Source: Rhodovulum bhavnagarense
GTDB lineage: Bacteria > Pseudomonadota > Alphaproteobacteria > Rhodobacterales > Rhodobacteraceae
Direction: 5' to 3'
Assembly: GCF_004343505.1 (NCBI RefSeq)
Contig: NZ_SLXU01000002.1
Span: 186,001 to 250,000 of the forward strand
DNA length: 64,000 bases
Under the pieces are notes generated by a model, which was not told the DNA's origin, did not search any database, and saw nothing but the letters and a program-made list of their open reading frames with translations. Below are positions 17,584-26,845 of this stretch, one piece after another. Made by a program: the position numbers and the translations under genes. Numbering within the stretch: position 1 is the stretch's first letter; every line of letters starts with the position of its first letter.

Positions 17584-19233
17584 ATGAGCGAGGCAACCGA
17601 TACAGGCCCGATGCTGGCCGCCGACGGCCGGCCGCTGAAACAAAGCCTCAAGCGGGCGCTGCGGGCACAGAAACTGCGCGCGCTTATGCTGATCGCGCCG
17701 CTTTTGCTTTTTGTCCTGATCACCTTCATCGCGCCGATTGCGGACATGCTGTTCCGCTCGGTTGAGAACCAGATCGTTTCCCAAACGCTGCCGCGAACGG
17801 CGCAGGCGCTGGAAGATTGGGACAGCACGGGGGGCGACATGCCGCCCGACGATATTCTCGCGGCCTTTACCTACGACCTTGTGGCCGCCGCGGAACGCAA
17901 GGATCATACCCGTCTCGGCACCCGTCTGAATTACGAGATGACCGGCATTTCGTCGCTGTTTCGCAAGACCGGTCGCCGGGTCGACGATTTCGGAGAAATC
18001 TACCGCGACCAGTTTGTCGACCTCGACCCCGCCTGGGAGAAGGGCGAAACCTGGGTGACGCTGCTGGGCGATCCCGAATGGATCGACGAGTATGCGGCGT
18101 GGAAAGCCGCTGGCGGCGACAATGAGGCCGGGGCGCCGCTTTTCCGACTGAAAGACGGCATCGCCCAAGTGCTGCCGGAAACCTCGGATGCCTACGCCCA
18201 ATTTGCCCGGATCGCGCAGGTCGAAAACAATGACGACCCCTCCGGGGAAGAGCCCTGGGCGCCTGTTTACCTGGCGCTATATCGCGACCTGGCGCAAGGT
18301 GGGGGGATCGATGTCGCCTCTCTCGGCCTGGCAGAGAGTGCCCTCGTGGAGACGACCGCCAAAGAGGTGACGCGTTTCGAAGCGGTGCCGCTGCGCAGCC
18401 TTTATACCGATGTCGAGGATGACTGGGCCGATCCCGAGGTCTGGAAAACGGTCAAGACGTTCTTGCCCGAATATACGCCGGGCTATTTCCTCAGCGCGGT
18501 CGACCTGCAAAAAACCCCCGACGGCATCAGCGCGAAACCCGAGAACCAGCAACTCTATATCCTGCTGTTCGAACGCACGCTTTTCATGAGTCTCGTGATC
18601 ATGGGATCTTGTGTCCTGCTGGGCTATCCGATTGCCTACCTGCTGTCGAACTTGCCGATGCGCACCTCGAACGTGCTGCTGATCCTTGTTCTGTTGCCGT
18701 TCTGGACATCCTTGTTGGTGCGCACCTCGGCGTGGAAGGTGTTGCTGCAACAACAAGGGGTTATCAACGATGTTCTGGTCTGGGCGGGTATCGTGGCCGA
18801 TGACGCGCGCCTGGTGATGATCAACAACCAGTTCGGCACCATCGTTGCGATGACGCATATCCTTTTGCCGTTCATGATCTTGCCGCTTTACTCGGTGATG
18901 AAGACAATCCCGCCCTCCTATGTGCGCGCGGCGAAATCGCTGGGGGCGTCAAACTGGACGGCCTTCTGGCGGGTCTATTTCCCGCAATCTGTGCCGGGTA
19001 TCGGCGCGGGCTGCATCCTCGTCTTCATCCTCGCAATCGGCTATTACATCACGCCGGAACTGGTGGGGGGGACGACGGGCACCTTCATCTCGAACCGGAT
19101 CGCCTACCACATCTCCAGCTCGCTCAACTGGGGTCTCGCGGCCGCGCTTGGCACGATCCTGCTGGCGGTGGTGCTGATCCTCTACTGGCTCTACGATCGG
19201 CTCGTGGGCATAGACAACGTGAGCCTGGGGTAA
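17584..19233 (+). CDS. ABC transporter permease (PotB-like) with large periplasmic insertion
   Basis: 549 residues, roughly twice the length of ordinary PotB permeases. Helix 1 lies at about 33-57; a hydrophilic stretch of about 265 residues (about 60-325) follows before the five core helices. The cytoplasmic EAA loop is present (VRAAKSLGASNWTAFWRVYFPQ reads as A-x3-G-x9-P). The insertion sits where MalF carries its P2 loop and should lie in the periplasm, where it could touch the binding protein. Codon use matches the neighbours, so this is not a recent fusion. Second-to-last gene of the importer operon, 4 bp before the next permease gene. Confidence 0.88.
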   Translation: MSEATDTGPMLAADGRPLKQSLKRALRAQKLRALMLIAPLLLFVLITFIAPIADMLFRSVENQIVSQTLPRTAQALEDWDSTGGDMPPDDILAAFTYDLVAAAERKDHTRLGTRLNYEMTGISSLFRKTGRRVDDFGEIYRDQFVDLDPAWEKGETWVTLLGDPEWIDEYAAWKAAGGDNEAGAPLFRLKDGIAQVLPETSDAYAQFARIAQVENNDDPSGEEPWAPVYLALYRDLAQGGGIDVASLGLAESALVETTAKEVTRFEAVPLRSLYTDVEDDWADPEVWKTVKTFLPEYTPGYFLSAVDLQKTPDGISAKPENQQLYILLFERTLFMSLVIMGSCVLLGYPIAYLLSNLPMRTSNVLLILVLLPFWTSLLVRTSAWKVLLQQQGVINDVLVWAGIVADDARLVMINNQFGTIVAMTHILLPFMILPLYSVMKTIPPSYVRAAKSLGASNWTAFWRVYFPQSVPGIGAGCILVFILAIGYYITPELVGGTTGTFISNRIAYHISSSLNWGLAAALGTILLAVVLILYWLYDRLVGIDNVSLG

Positions 19234-19237
19234 AAAC

Positions 19238-20098
19238 ATGTCACAGATGGACCTCCCTCCCTATGCCACGCTGGGCCAGAAGGTTTGGCATTATGCCTTC
19301 TTCGTGATCTGCGGGCTGATCTTCTTTTTCCTGATCGCGCCGATCCTTGTGATCATCCCGCTCAGCTTCAACGCAGAGAACTTCTTTACCTTCACGCCGG
19401 GAATGCTTGCTTTCGAGGCGGATGCCTACTCGCTGAAACATTACCGCGACTTCTTTACCAATCCGTCCTGGCAGCAGGCCCTGGCGAACTCGGTCAAGAT
19501 CGCACCGGCGGCCACGCTGATCTCGGTGTCCCTGGGCACCCTGGCAGCAATCGGCCTCAGCCAGGATCACGTCCCGTTCCGCCGCGCGATCATGGCGATC
19601 CTGATTTCGCCGATGATCGTGCCGCTGATCATCTCGGCCGCGGGGATGTATTTCTTTTACTCGCGCATCGGGTTGCAGGGCACCTACCTGGGGGTCGTGC
19701 TGGCCCATGCCGCGCTGGGCATTCCCTTTGTCATCATCACGGTGACGGCGACATTGGTGGGATTTGACCGGTCGCTGACCCGCGCCTCGGCCAGTCTTGG
19801 GGCAAATCCGGTGACGACCTTTTTCAAGGTGCAGATGCCGCTGATCCTGCCGGGTGTGATCTCGGGAGGGCTTTTCGCCTTCATCACCTCGTTTGACGAG
19901 GTGGTGGTGGTGCTGTTCGTGGGCTCGGCCAACCAGCAGACGCTGCCCTGGCAGATGTTTACCGGCCTGCGCGAACAGATCAGCCCGACGATCCTGGCGG
20001 TGGCCACTATCCTGGTGGTGATTTCGATTGCGCTGTTGACCACGGTCGAGATCCTGCGCCGCCGCTCCGAGCGGCTGCGCGGGATGAGCCCCGGCTGA
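19238..20098 (+). CDS. ABC transporter permease (PotC-like)
   Basis: 286 residues, six membrane helices, with the EAA loop ASASLGANPVTTFFKVQMP. It begins 5 bp after the PotB-like gene and closes the operon ATPase-binding protein-permease-permease. Together with the longer permease it forms the transmembrane channel of the importer. Of ordinary PotC length, unlike its partner. Confidence 0.92.
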   Translation: MSQMDLPPYATLGQKVWHYAFFVICGLIFFFLIAPILVIIPLSFNAENFFTFTPGMLAFEADAYSLKHYRDFFTNPSWQQALANSVKIAPAATLISVSLGTLAAIGLSQDHVPFRRAIMAILISPMIVPLIISAAGMYFFYSRIGLQGTYLGVVLAHAALGIPFVIITVTATLVGFDRSLTRASASLGANPVTTFFKVQMPLILPGVISGGLFAFITSFDEVVVVLFVGSANQQTLPWQMFTGLREQISPTILAVATILVVISIALLTTVEILRRRSERLRGMSPG

Positions 20099-20140
20099 GC
20101 AAGGTTGCCGCGAAAGACCGATCCCGGTGTTTCGTGCCCG

Positions 20141-21070
20141 TCAGGGCAGCACGGCAAGCCAAAGCCAGGCGGTCAGGATCGATAGCGCCGTCCCGATCAA
20201 CACCGAAGATGCCGCGACCCGGCGCGCTGCGCCATACATGTTGGCAAAGATATAGGCGTTCACGCCTGGGGCCATCGCGGCTGTCACGACGGCCGAACGG
20301 AACTGGCCGGTTTCGACCGCCAGCCCTTTGCCCATCAGCCAGACCACCGTGGGATGCACCACCAGGGAGAGCGTGACCGCAAAGGCGATCGTGCGCAGGT
20401 CGCCCTCGGGCCGGTAGCGGAACAGGACGCCCCCCAACCCGAACAGCGCCGCAGGCAGGGCGGCGCGTACCATCAGGTCAAGCGCCTCTGTCACGGGCCC
20501 CGGCAGGATCAGGCCCGACAGGTTCACGGCCAGCCCCAGCATGATGCCGATCACCAGTGCGTTACGAAACATCGCCCGCCCAATCGCGGCGGCGGTACGC
20601 CTGATACCGCCGCCGCGGTTGCGCGCGATTTCCATCGCCGTCAGCCCGACACCGTAGCAAAAGGGCGAGTGCATCGCGATGATGGCGTAATTGGCTTGCA
20701 GTGCATCCGCGCCATAGGCGCGCTCGGTGATCGGCAGGCCCAGCAGCAGCGAATTGGAAAACAGCCCGACAAAACCGATGGCGACGCTGTCTTCCCAGCT
20801 ACGCTTGAACAGCAGGCGGGCCCCCAACAGGCCGATGCCAAACCCTGCCAGCGCCCCGGTATAAAAGCTCAGGAGCATCCGCCATTCAAAGCTTTGTCCC
20901 AGGTCGAGTGTCGAAACCGCCCTGAACAGCAGGCAGGGGATGGCGAAATTCTGGGTGAATTTCATCAACCCATCCACGCCCGCATCGGAAAACAACCCGC
21001 GCCAGACCGCGACATAGCCAAAGCCGAGGACCAGAAAGACCGGCAGGATGACCTCGATCAGCGCCTGCAT
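20141..21070 (-). CDS. AEC (auxin efflux carrier) family transporter
   Basis: 309 residues, about ten membrane helices in two five-helix halves. Family-like stretches are the N-terminal PVFLVLGFGYVAVWRGLF and the half-site FTQNFAIPCLLF, and MAPGVNAYIFANMYG in the second half. Such carriers move small organic anions (malate, malonate, auxin-like acids) across the inner membrane. Start: GTGATG at 21073-21068 overlaps the TGA of the MBL gene, so either GTG 21073 or ATG 21070 is used; I give the ATG. Last gene of a long minus-strand run. Confidence 0.88.
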   Translation of the reverse strand: MQALIEVILPVFLVLGFGYVAVWRGLFSDAGVDGLMKFTQNFAIPCLLFRAVSTLDLGQSFEWRMLLSFYTGALAGFGIGLLGARLLFKRSWEDSVAIGFVGLFSNSLLLGLPITERAYGADALQANYAIIAMHSPFCYGVGLTAMEIARNRGGGIRRTAAAIGRAMFRNALVIGIMLGLAVNLSGLILPGPVTEALDLMVRAALPAALFGLGGVLFRYRPEGDLRTIAFAVTLSLVVHPTVVWLMGKGLAVETGQFRSAVVTAAMAPGVNAYIFANMYGAARRVAASSVLIGTALSILTAWLWLAVLP

Positions 21071-21870
21071 CACAGTGGCAGGCTCAGAACCATCCCGTCA
21101 TGGGCGGGGGTGACGTGATCGGGGGTTTCGGCCGCGACGGTGTCATAGTCGAGGTCGATATGCATGTTGGTCAGCACCGCGCGCCGGGGTGCCAGCCGCG
21201 CGATCCACTCCAGCGATTTTTCAAGGTGCAGGTGGGTGGGGTGCGGGCTATAGCGCAGCGCGTCGATCACCAGGATCTCAAGCCCCTCAAGAGCGGGCCA
21301 GCTTTCTTCGTATATCTCGGCGACATCGGGCATGTAGGCCAGGCCCGCGATGCGGAACCCCAAGGCGTCTATCGCGCCGTGGTTGACGCGAAACGGCATC
21401 GCGGTGATACGCCCGCCCGGCCCGTCGACCGAAACAGGCCCGTCGATCGTGTGCATTTCCAGGATCGGTGGATAGGGGGAGCCCTCTGGTTGTGTAAAGG
21501 CATAGCCAAAACGGGAATATAGCGCGTCCTGCGTGGCCCCGTCGGCCCAGACAGGCAAGCGGGTTCTGGTGTTGAACACGATCTGGCGCAGGTCGTCGAT
21601 GCCATGCACATGATCCGCGTGGGAATGGGTGTAGATCACCGCGTCGACCTCTCCGACGCGGGCCGTCAGCAGTTGCGCGCGCAAATCCGGGGTCGTGTCG
21701 ATCAATAGCCGCGTCGTGCCTTCCGGCCCTTCGCGTTCGACCAGCATCGAACAGCGCAGGCGGGTATTCTTGGGGTTGTCGGGGTCGCAATTGCCCCAGT
21801 GCCCGCCCAGTCGCGGCACACCGCCGGACGACCCGCACCCCAAGATGGTAAAGCGGATCGCGCTGGTCAC
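21070..21870 (-). CDS. MBL-fold metallo-hydrolase
   Basis: 266 residues. The N-terminus shows GCGSSGGVPRLGG, and the zinc-binding signature HSHADH (HxHxDH) is in YTHSHADHVHGIDDL, with later histidines in RVNHGAIDALGF and LTNMHIDLDY. This belongs to the PhnP/tRNase Z-like phosphodiesterase branch; a cyclic-phosphate or similar diester is the likely substrate type, but the exact one is unknown. Start is GTG 21870, overlapping the TGA of tatD (GTGA); no ATG in the neighbourhood gives the family N-terminus. Consistently placed with tatD and holB in related genomes, which hints at nucleic-acid metabolism. Confidence 0.88.
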   Translation of the reverse strand: MTSAIRFTILGCGSSGGVPRLGGHWGNCDPDNPKNTRLRCSMLVEREGPEGTTRLLIDTTPDLRAQLLTARVGEVDAVIYTHSHADHVHGIDDLRQIVFNTRTRLPVWADGATQDALYSRFGYAFTQPEGSPYPPILEMHTIDGPVSVDGPGGRITAMPFRVNHGAIDALGFRIAGLAYMPDVAEIYEESWPALEGLEILVIDALRYSPHPTHLHLEKSLEWIARLAPRRAVLTNMHIDLDYDTVAAETPDHVTPAHDGMVLSLPL

Positions 21871-22676
21871 GCGGCCTCCTGCCAGTGGGCGGCTTTCCAG
21901 AATAGCCGGTCGAAATTGGCCTGGGTCTGCGCAGCAAAGGCGGCATAGTCCATGCCATGAATCTCGGCGCCTGCACGGGCGGTATGGACGGCATAGGCAG
22001 GCTCGTTCCGCTTGCCGCGATGGGGGGGCGGAGCGAGGTAGGGCGCATCGGTTTCCACGAGAATCCGCTCTATGGGGGCCGCGGCGAAGATCGCGCGCAG
22101 CTCTTTCGATTTCGGAAAGGCCGCGATACCCGACATGGACAGGTAAAACCCCAGGTCGAGCGCGACCTTGGCCAGTTTCGCACCCGAACTGAAACAATGC
22201 ATGACACAGCTATAGGCCCCGGCGCGATATTCCTCGGTCAGGATGCGCGCCATGTCCTCGTCGGCGGCGCGGGAATGGATGATCAGCGGTAGGCCGGTTT
22301 CGCGCGCTGCGGCGATGTGGATACGCAGGCTTTCGGCCTGCAACTGCGCCGTGTCTGCGGTGTAGTGATAGTCAAGCCCGGTTTCGCCGATGCCCACGAA
22401 TTTGGGATGGCGGGCCAGGGCGATCAGCTCTGCGGCCGAGGTAAGGGGGGCCTCGGCGGCGCTCATCGGATGGGTGCCCGCCGCCCAGAAAACCGGCGCG
22501 TAAGTCTCGGCGATGTCGCGCACCTGTTGCGCTTGTCCCAAGCGGGTGCAGATCGTTACCATTCGCGTCACGCCCGCCCGCAGGGCACGATCGACGACCT
22601 GGTCCAGCCCGGTGGCAAAATCGGGAAAGTCGAGGTGGCAGTGGCTGTCGGTGATCTGGGGCGTGGTGTCGGTCAT
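21867..22676 (-). CDS. tatD: TatD-family metal-dependent deoxyribonuclease
   Basis: 269 residues, TIM-barrel amidohydrolase fold. Metal ligands appear in DSHCHLDF (HxH), GETGLDYHY (Glu), PLIIHSRAADEDM (His), CVMHCFSSG (His) and VETDAPYLAP (Asp). TatD enzymes are Mg2+-dependent 3'-5' exonucleases on DNA/RNA with a part in repair and quality control. Start ATG 22676 gives the expected MTDTTPQITDSHCH beginning; it lies 10 bp after the holB stop. Downstream MBL gene overlaps by 4 bp. Confidence 0.94.
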   Translation of the reverse strand: MTDTTPQITDSHCHLDFPDFATGLDQVVDRALRAGVTRMVTICTRLGQAQQVRDIAETYAPVFWAAGTHPMSAAEAPLTSAAELIALARHPKFVGIGETGLDYHYTADTAQLQAESLRIHIAAARETGLPLIIHSRAADEDMARILTEEYRAGAYSCVMHCFSSGAKLAKVALDLGFYLSMSGIAAFPKSKELRAIFAAAPIERILVETDAPYLAPPPHRGKRNEPAYAVHTARAGAEIHGMDYAAFAAQTQANFDRLFWKAAHWQEAA

Positions 22677-22686
22677 GGCGGCGTGC

Positions 22687-23838
22687 TCAAGCGGCCAGAC
22701 GGCCGGCGATTTCATCAATCCTGAGCACGGTATCAAGGATGAGGCTGGCCGGGTCAAGATTGACTGCCTTGCCCTGCCTGGCACGCGCTGTCAGTTCCTG
22801 TGCGGCCTGCGCCCAGCCTAGCGCGGCATGGGGACCAGGAGACAAACGGGACAGCATCGCCGCCTCGCCCTCTGCCGCCTCGGTCGGGGGCTGGCCGGTA
22901 GCGCCCGTGCGGGCCAGCCGGGCCAGCAAAAGCTCGATCAGCCGCAGCGCGAGGTCCAACCGTGCCTCGCCCCCGCCCTTGCCAGCCCCGCCCTTGCCGG
23001 TGACCGATTGGGCCAGGGCGATGACGCGGGGTCGGTCCATCCGCGGCAAACCTGCCATCAGCCCCACGAGTTCGCTGTAAAGCGCCAGCCCATCAAGCTG
23101 GATCAGCCGGACTGCCTCGCCCACCGATCCGCCTGAAAGTTCCGTCAGCGCAGCCGCCCCGGCACCGGGTGCATGACCGGCCTGTTCCAGCGCCTGTGCC
23201 ATGGCCCGGGGGGCCAGCGCGCCCAACCGTAACTCGCGGCAGCGCGAGCGTATGGTCGGCAAGAGTCGCGCGGGCTGGTGGCTGATCAGCAACAGGGTCG
23301 CGCGGGCGGGCGGTTCCTCCAGCAGTTTGAGCAGGGCGTTGGCCGCGTTCGGGTTCATCTCGTCGACGGCATCCACGATCACCACGCGCCGACCACCCTC
23401 TATCGCGGACAGGTTGAAAAAAACATGCAGCTTGCGCACCTCGTCCACGGTGATCACGGTCTTTAGCCGCTTTTTCTCGTCGTCCCAGGCCCTGCGCAGC
23501 AGGAAAAGGCCAGGATCTGATAACGCGGCAAGACGCCGGGCGACGGGATGTTCGGGGGCGATATCCAGCCGGTCGAGGGGCGGGGGAATGTCGCGCAACA
23601 GCTCCGTCACCTCTGGCGCGGCGGGCCGTGACAGCAAGAAGCGCGCGATTTCCCAAGCCAATGTCGCCTTGCCGACCCCGCGCGGCCCGGTCAAGAGCCA
23701 TCCGTGATGCATCCGCCCGCCTGTAAAAGCATCCAGAAACGCGGCCTCTGCCGCCTCTTGCCCGATCAGCCGGGGCGTTTCGCGCGGGTGCGGGGCACCC
23801 TCGACCCGGTCGGGTTCGGGCAGGTCGGTATCCATCAT
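22687..23838 (-). CDS. holB: DNA polymerase III subunit delta'
   Basis: 383 residues. AAA+ clamp-loader fold with P-loop GPRGVGKATLA (about 51-61), where GKA replaces GKT/S as is common in delta' subunits that do not hydrolyse ATP, the sensor-like VIVDAVDEMNPNAANALLKLLEEPP and the arginine-finger SRC motif (TIRSRCRELRL). Part of the DnaX clamp loader placing the beta clamp on DNA. Start is a double ATG at 23838. One base separates it from tmk upstream; the tmk-holB pairing is the standard bacterial arrangement. Confidence 0.95.
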   Translation of the reverse strand: MMDTDLPEPDRVEGAPHPRETPRLIGQEAAEAAFLDAFTGGRMHHGWLLTGPRGVGKATLAWEIARFLLSRPAAPEVTELLRDIPPPLDRLDIAPEHPVARRLAALSDPGLFLLRRAWDDEKKRLKTVITVDEVRKLHVFFNLSAIEGGRRVVIVDAVDEMNPNAANALLKLLEEPPARATLLLISHQPARLLPTIRSRCRELRLGALAPRAMAQALEQAGHAPGAGAAALTELSGGSVGEAVRLIQLDGLALYSELVGLMAGLPRMDRPRVIALAQSVTGKGGAGKGGGEARLDLALRLIELLLARLARTGATGQPPTEAAEGEAAMLSRLSPGPHAALGWAQAAQELTARARQGKAVNLDPASLILDTVLRIDEIAGRLAA

Positions 23839-23839
23839 C

Positions 23840-24460
23840 TTAGCACCCCTCGATCAGGGCGGCGATGTCGGCGGCGATGGTGTCGGGGGGGCGCATGGCA
23901 TCGACCACCCGGCAGCGCTGGGGGAATTCATCGACCAGCGCCAGAAAGCCCGCGCGCATCCGCACCTGCATGTCCTCGCCGAAATCTTCGAACCGTTCTT
24001 CCGTGCCGCCTCGGCCCTTGGCGCGGGCAAGCCCGATTGCCGGGTCCATGTCCAGGATCACGGTAAGGTCCGGTTCGCACCCGATCATCAGGCTGTGCAA
24101 CTGGTCGACCTTGGCGCGCAGCCGGCCGCGGGTAATCCCCTGGTAGACGCGGGTAGAGTCGGCAAAGCGGTCACAGATCACGATCTTGTCCGCGGCAAGC
24201 GCCGGCTGGATGGTTTTTTCGAGGTGATCGCGGCGCGCGGCGGTAAACAACAAAAGCTCGGTCTCCGCCGACCAGCGGTCAGGGTCACCCTCCAGCACCA
24301 GGCGACGAATATCCTCGGCACCGGGGCTGCCGCCCGGTTCGCGCGTCAAGACGACGTCATGGCCCGCGCGGCGCAAACTGTCCGCCAATCGGCGGGCCTG
24401 GGTGGATTTGCCCGAGCCGTCGATGCCCTCGAAGGTGATGAACCGTGCGGGCCTTGCCAT
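23840..24460 (-). CDS. tmk: Thymidylate kinase
   Basis: 206 residues, standard length. P-loop FEGIDGSGKSTQ at about 9-20, the DRY-type motif as CDRFADSTRVYQG, and the TREPGG motif of dTMP kinases. Phosphorylates dTMP to dTDP for dTTP synthesis. It begins 1 bp after the stop of the carboxypeptidase gene and ends 1 bp before holB, so the three are translated from one message. Confidence 0.97.
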   Translation of the reverse strand: MARPARFITFEGIDGSGKSTQARRLADSLRRAGHDVVLTREPGGSPGAEDIRRLVLEGDPDRWSAETELLLFTAARRDHLEKTIQPALAADKIVICDRFADSTRVYQGITRGRLRAKVDQLHSLMIGCEPDLTVILDMDPAIGLARAKGRGGTEERFEDFGEDMQVRMRAGFLALVDEFPQRCRVVDAMRPPDTIAADIAALIEGC

Positions 24461-24461
24461 G

Positions 24462-25622
24462 TCAGAGGCCGACGCCCTCGGGTCCGAAGCGGCGGATCAG
24501 GACTTGTGCAGCCGTGCGTAGCCGCGGCACGAACCCGCCGCGAGCCACCGTGCGTTCGGCCACCAGCGGCACGCGGATCGGCGCAAGATCGGGGCGCCGG
24601 ATGATCAGTTCGCCCAGTTCTTGTCCCTCGGAAATCGGGGCAATGACGGGTGAGTGAAAGGAAAGCTCGGCCTCGACGTCCTCTTGCACGACGGCAGGTA
24701 TCAGCATCTCGACTGACTCGGGGACCACGAGTCCCACCTGCTCGATCTCGCCCAGCCAGACATCGGCCTCGGCCAGCCGGTCGCCCTTGCGCAAGACCTC
24801 GCGCTGTACGAACTGGCGGAAGGCCCAATTGATGATCCTTTCGCCCTCTTCGGTACGCTGATCCTCGCTGTCTAGCCCGGAGATCACGAATGTCACGCGG
24901 CGTCCGCCCTGACGCGCAGACCCGACAAGCCCGTAGCCCGCCTCGGCCGTGTGGCCCGTTTTCAGCCCGTCCGCACCGATCCCGAGGCCCAGCAGGGGGT
25001 TGCGGTTGAACCGGTTTTGCGGCGCACGCCCGTCAAAGGCGAATTCCTTTTCACTGAAATAGCCGTAATATTCGGGGAATTCGTCGATCAAGCGCTGGGC
25101 GAGCAGAGCCAGGTCGCGCATGCTCATCCGCTGGTTGGGGTGCGGCCAGCCGCTGGCATTGGCGAAGGTGGAGTTTTCCATGCCCAGGGCCTGTGCGCGT
25201 TCGGTCATCAGGCGGGCAAAGGCCTCCTCGGTGCCCGCCAGCCCCTCGGCCACAACCACGCAGGCGTCATTGCCCGACATCACGATGATGCCCTGGATCA
25301 ATTCCTCGACCGTGGGGCGGTCGCGCTCGTTCAGGAACATGGTCGAGCCGCCCATCGCCTTGGCGCGCGCCGAGACCGAGAACCGCGTCTCGAGTGTTAC
25401 CCGCCCGTCGCGCAAGGCCTCGAACAGCATGTTCAGAGTCATCAGCTTGGACATCGAGGCAGGGGGCATCGGCTGTTCGGCGTTCTTTTCCAAAAGCACC
25501 GTGCCGGTCGTGTGATCGAACACATAGGCCGACCCGGCGCGGGTCTCGAACGCGGCACAGGCGGGCAGTGACAGCGCGAACACGGTCAGCGCGGCACTGG
25601 CCAGGCGGATGGGGTAACGCAT
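24462..25622 (-). CDS. D-alanyl-D-alanine carboxypeptidase (PBP5/6 type, DacA/DacC family)
   Basis: 386 residues. Signal peptide about 1-23 (TVFALSLPACAAF), peptidase S11 domain with SxxK S56-M-S-K59, SxN S116-G-N118 and KTG K221-T-G223, then a PBP5-type C-terminal beta domain (about 270-355) and a terminal stretch LRTAAQVLIRRFG that may be the amphipathic membrane anchor. Removes the terminal D-Ala from peptidoglycan stem peptides in the periplasm. Preceded by an SPOR lipoprotein gene and followed by tmk. Confidence 0.95.
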   Translation of the reverse strand: MRYPIRLASAALTVFALSLPACAAFETRAGSAYVFDHTTGTVLLEKNAEQPMPPASMSKLMTLNMLFEALRDGRVTLETRFSVSARAKAMGGSTMFLNERDRPTVEELIQGIIVMSGNDACVVVAEGLAGTEEAFARLMTERAQALGMENSTFANASGWPHPNQRMSMRDLALLAQRLIDEFPEYYGYFSEKEFAFDGRAPQNRFNRNPLLGLGIGADGLKTGHTAEAGYGLVGSARQGGRRVTFVISGLDSEDQRTEEGERIINWAFRQFVQREVLRKGDRLAEADVWLGEIEQVGLVVPESVEMLIPAVVQEDVEAELSFHSPVIAPISEGQELGELIIRRPDLAPIRVPLVAERTVARGGFVPRLRTAAQVLIRRFGPEGVGL

Positions 25623-25654
25623 CTATGCCTCCTGTCTGTGGGCGGCGGAACGGT

Positions 25655-26521
25655 TCAGTTGGTCACGAAATAGGCGTCGGAATAGCCCAGGCCCTTGAGC
25701 TTGTCCAAAAGCTGGGCCCGGTCACTCGATGCGGAGGCCGGCCCGGCCACGACCCGCCAGAACCGTTTTCCACTGCTTTCCTGATCATAGATCGTCGGAA
25801 CGATCCCGGCCTTGCGCAGCGTCTCGGCGGTGCGGTTCGCATTCGCCTCGACGCTGAAAATGCCGATCTGGATATAGGGTTTGTCAAGTGTCTTGGACTG
25901 GGTCTGCGGCGTCGCAGGGGGCGAGACCGGGGCAGGGGGGGGCGCAGCGGCCTGTCGGGCCTCGGCCTTGTCGATCGCGGCGGCGGCCGCGGCCAACGGT
26001 TCGCTGTTGATCTCGTTGGTGGGGGCGGCGGTCTTGATGTCCCCGGCCGGGGTGGGCGGCATGTCCTGGCCGGGCTCGGGAATTTCCTCGCGGCGCAAGG
26101 CGGTCACGTTCAACTCTGTCGGGGCGCCAGCCAGCATCCCCAGCGCCGCCGCGGCATCGGACGAGACCTGAAGCCGGGGACCGGGATTGTCCCGCTCTCG
26201 CCGGAACAGCGCGCCGATCACGAATTTGCCGTTCTTGCTGTTACGGATGATCACCCGCTCGGGGTCGGTCACGTCGGGAAAGGCGATCCAGACGCCGCCC
26301 AGCGAGGGTCGCCCGTCCCAAAGCCCCGACTCGGTCACCTGAAAGACCTCGGGAGCCTCGATGTCGCGTTCCACCAGCCGCGTGGCCGTGCTTGGGCGCG
26401 GGGCGGTTTCCTCGGATTGCGGCCGTTTTAGAAAGGCGAAGCCCTCGCTGTCCTGGCAGGCCGTCAAGAGCGATATGCACCCAAGCAATATCGCAAGATG
26501 TCCGTACCGGTTTCCGTGCAT
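25655..26521 (-). CDS. SPOR-domain lipoprotein
   Basis: 288 residues. N-terminal lipobox LLTACQ (Cys about 22) with a preceding hydrophobic stretch predicts a lipidated periplasmic protein; a Pro/Ala linker leads to a C-terminal SPOR domain (about 215-288: YIQIGIFSVEANANRTAETL ... FWRVVAGP). SPOR domains bind denuded septal glycan, so the protein should gather at the division site. It lies 32 bp upstream of the carboxypeptidase gene, on the same strand, fitting a wall-remodelling role. Confidence 0.9.
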   Translation of the reverse strand: MHGNRYGHLAILLGCISLLTACQDSEGFAFLKRPQSEETAPRPSTATRLVERDIEAPEVFQVTESGLWDGRPSLGGVWIAFPDVTDPERVIIRNSKNGKFVIGALFRRERDNPGPRLQVSSDAAAALGMLAGAPTELNVTALRREEIPEPGQDMPPTPAGDIKTAAPTNEINSEPLAAAAAAIDKAEARQAAAPPPAPVSPPATPQTQSKTLDKPYIQIGIFSVEANANRTAETLRKAGIVPTIYDQESSGKRFWRVVAGPASASSDRAQLLDKLKGLGYSDAYFVTN

Positions 26522-26757
26522 GCCTTGCCCCCTTGCCGCGCGGCTGGTCCCGCGTCGCTATCCGTGTCTGGCCGTGCCTCAGGCCGCACGCCGCATCATG
26601 ATAGCGACAGGCCATCGCCAAGAAAAGCCTGCCCCCGGTCAACGCGGCAAAAATCGGCGTAGTCCGGCTTTCAGAATCGAATGCATTCGCCTATGCCTGA
26701 AGCCCCGCAGGTAAGGGGGCAAGGCGGCCGACCGCGCCGCCCCGGAATTCCTGTCTC

Positions 26758-26845
26758 GGAAGGGTGGCAGAGTGGTCGATTGCAGCGGTCTTGAAAACCG
26801 CCGATGTGCAAGCATCCGTGGGTTCGAATCCCACCCCTTCCGCCA
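26758..26845 (+). tRNA. tRNA-Ser (anticodon UGA)
   Basis: 88 nt with CCA encoded (26843-26845). Acceptor GGAAGGG (26758-26764) pairs with CCCTTCC (26835-26841), discriminator G. Anticodon stem GCGGT/ACCGC closes the loop CTTGAAA, with anticodon TGA at 26792-26794 reading UCN serine codons. T arm GTGGGTTCGAATCCCAC is perfect, and the long variable arm expected of a class II tRNA is present (GATGTGCAAGCATC). Confidence 0.97.
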
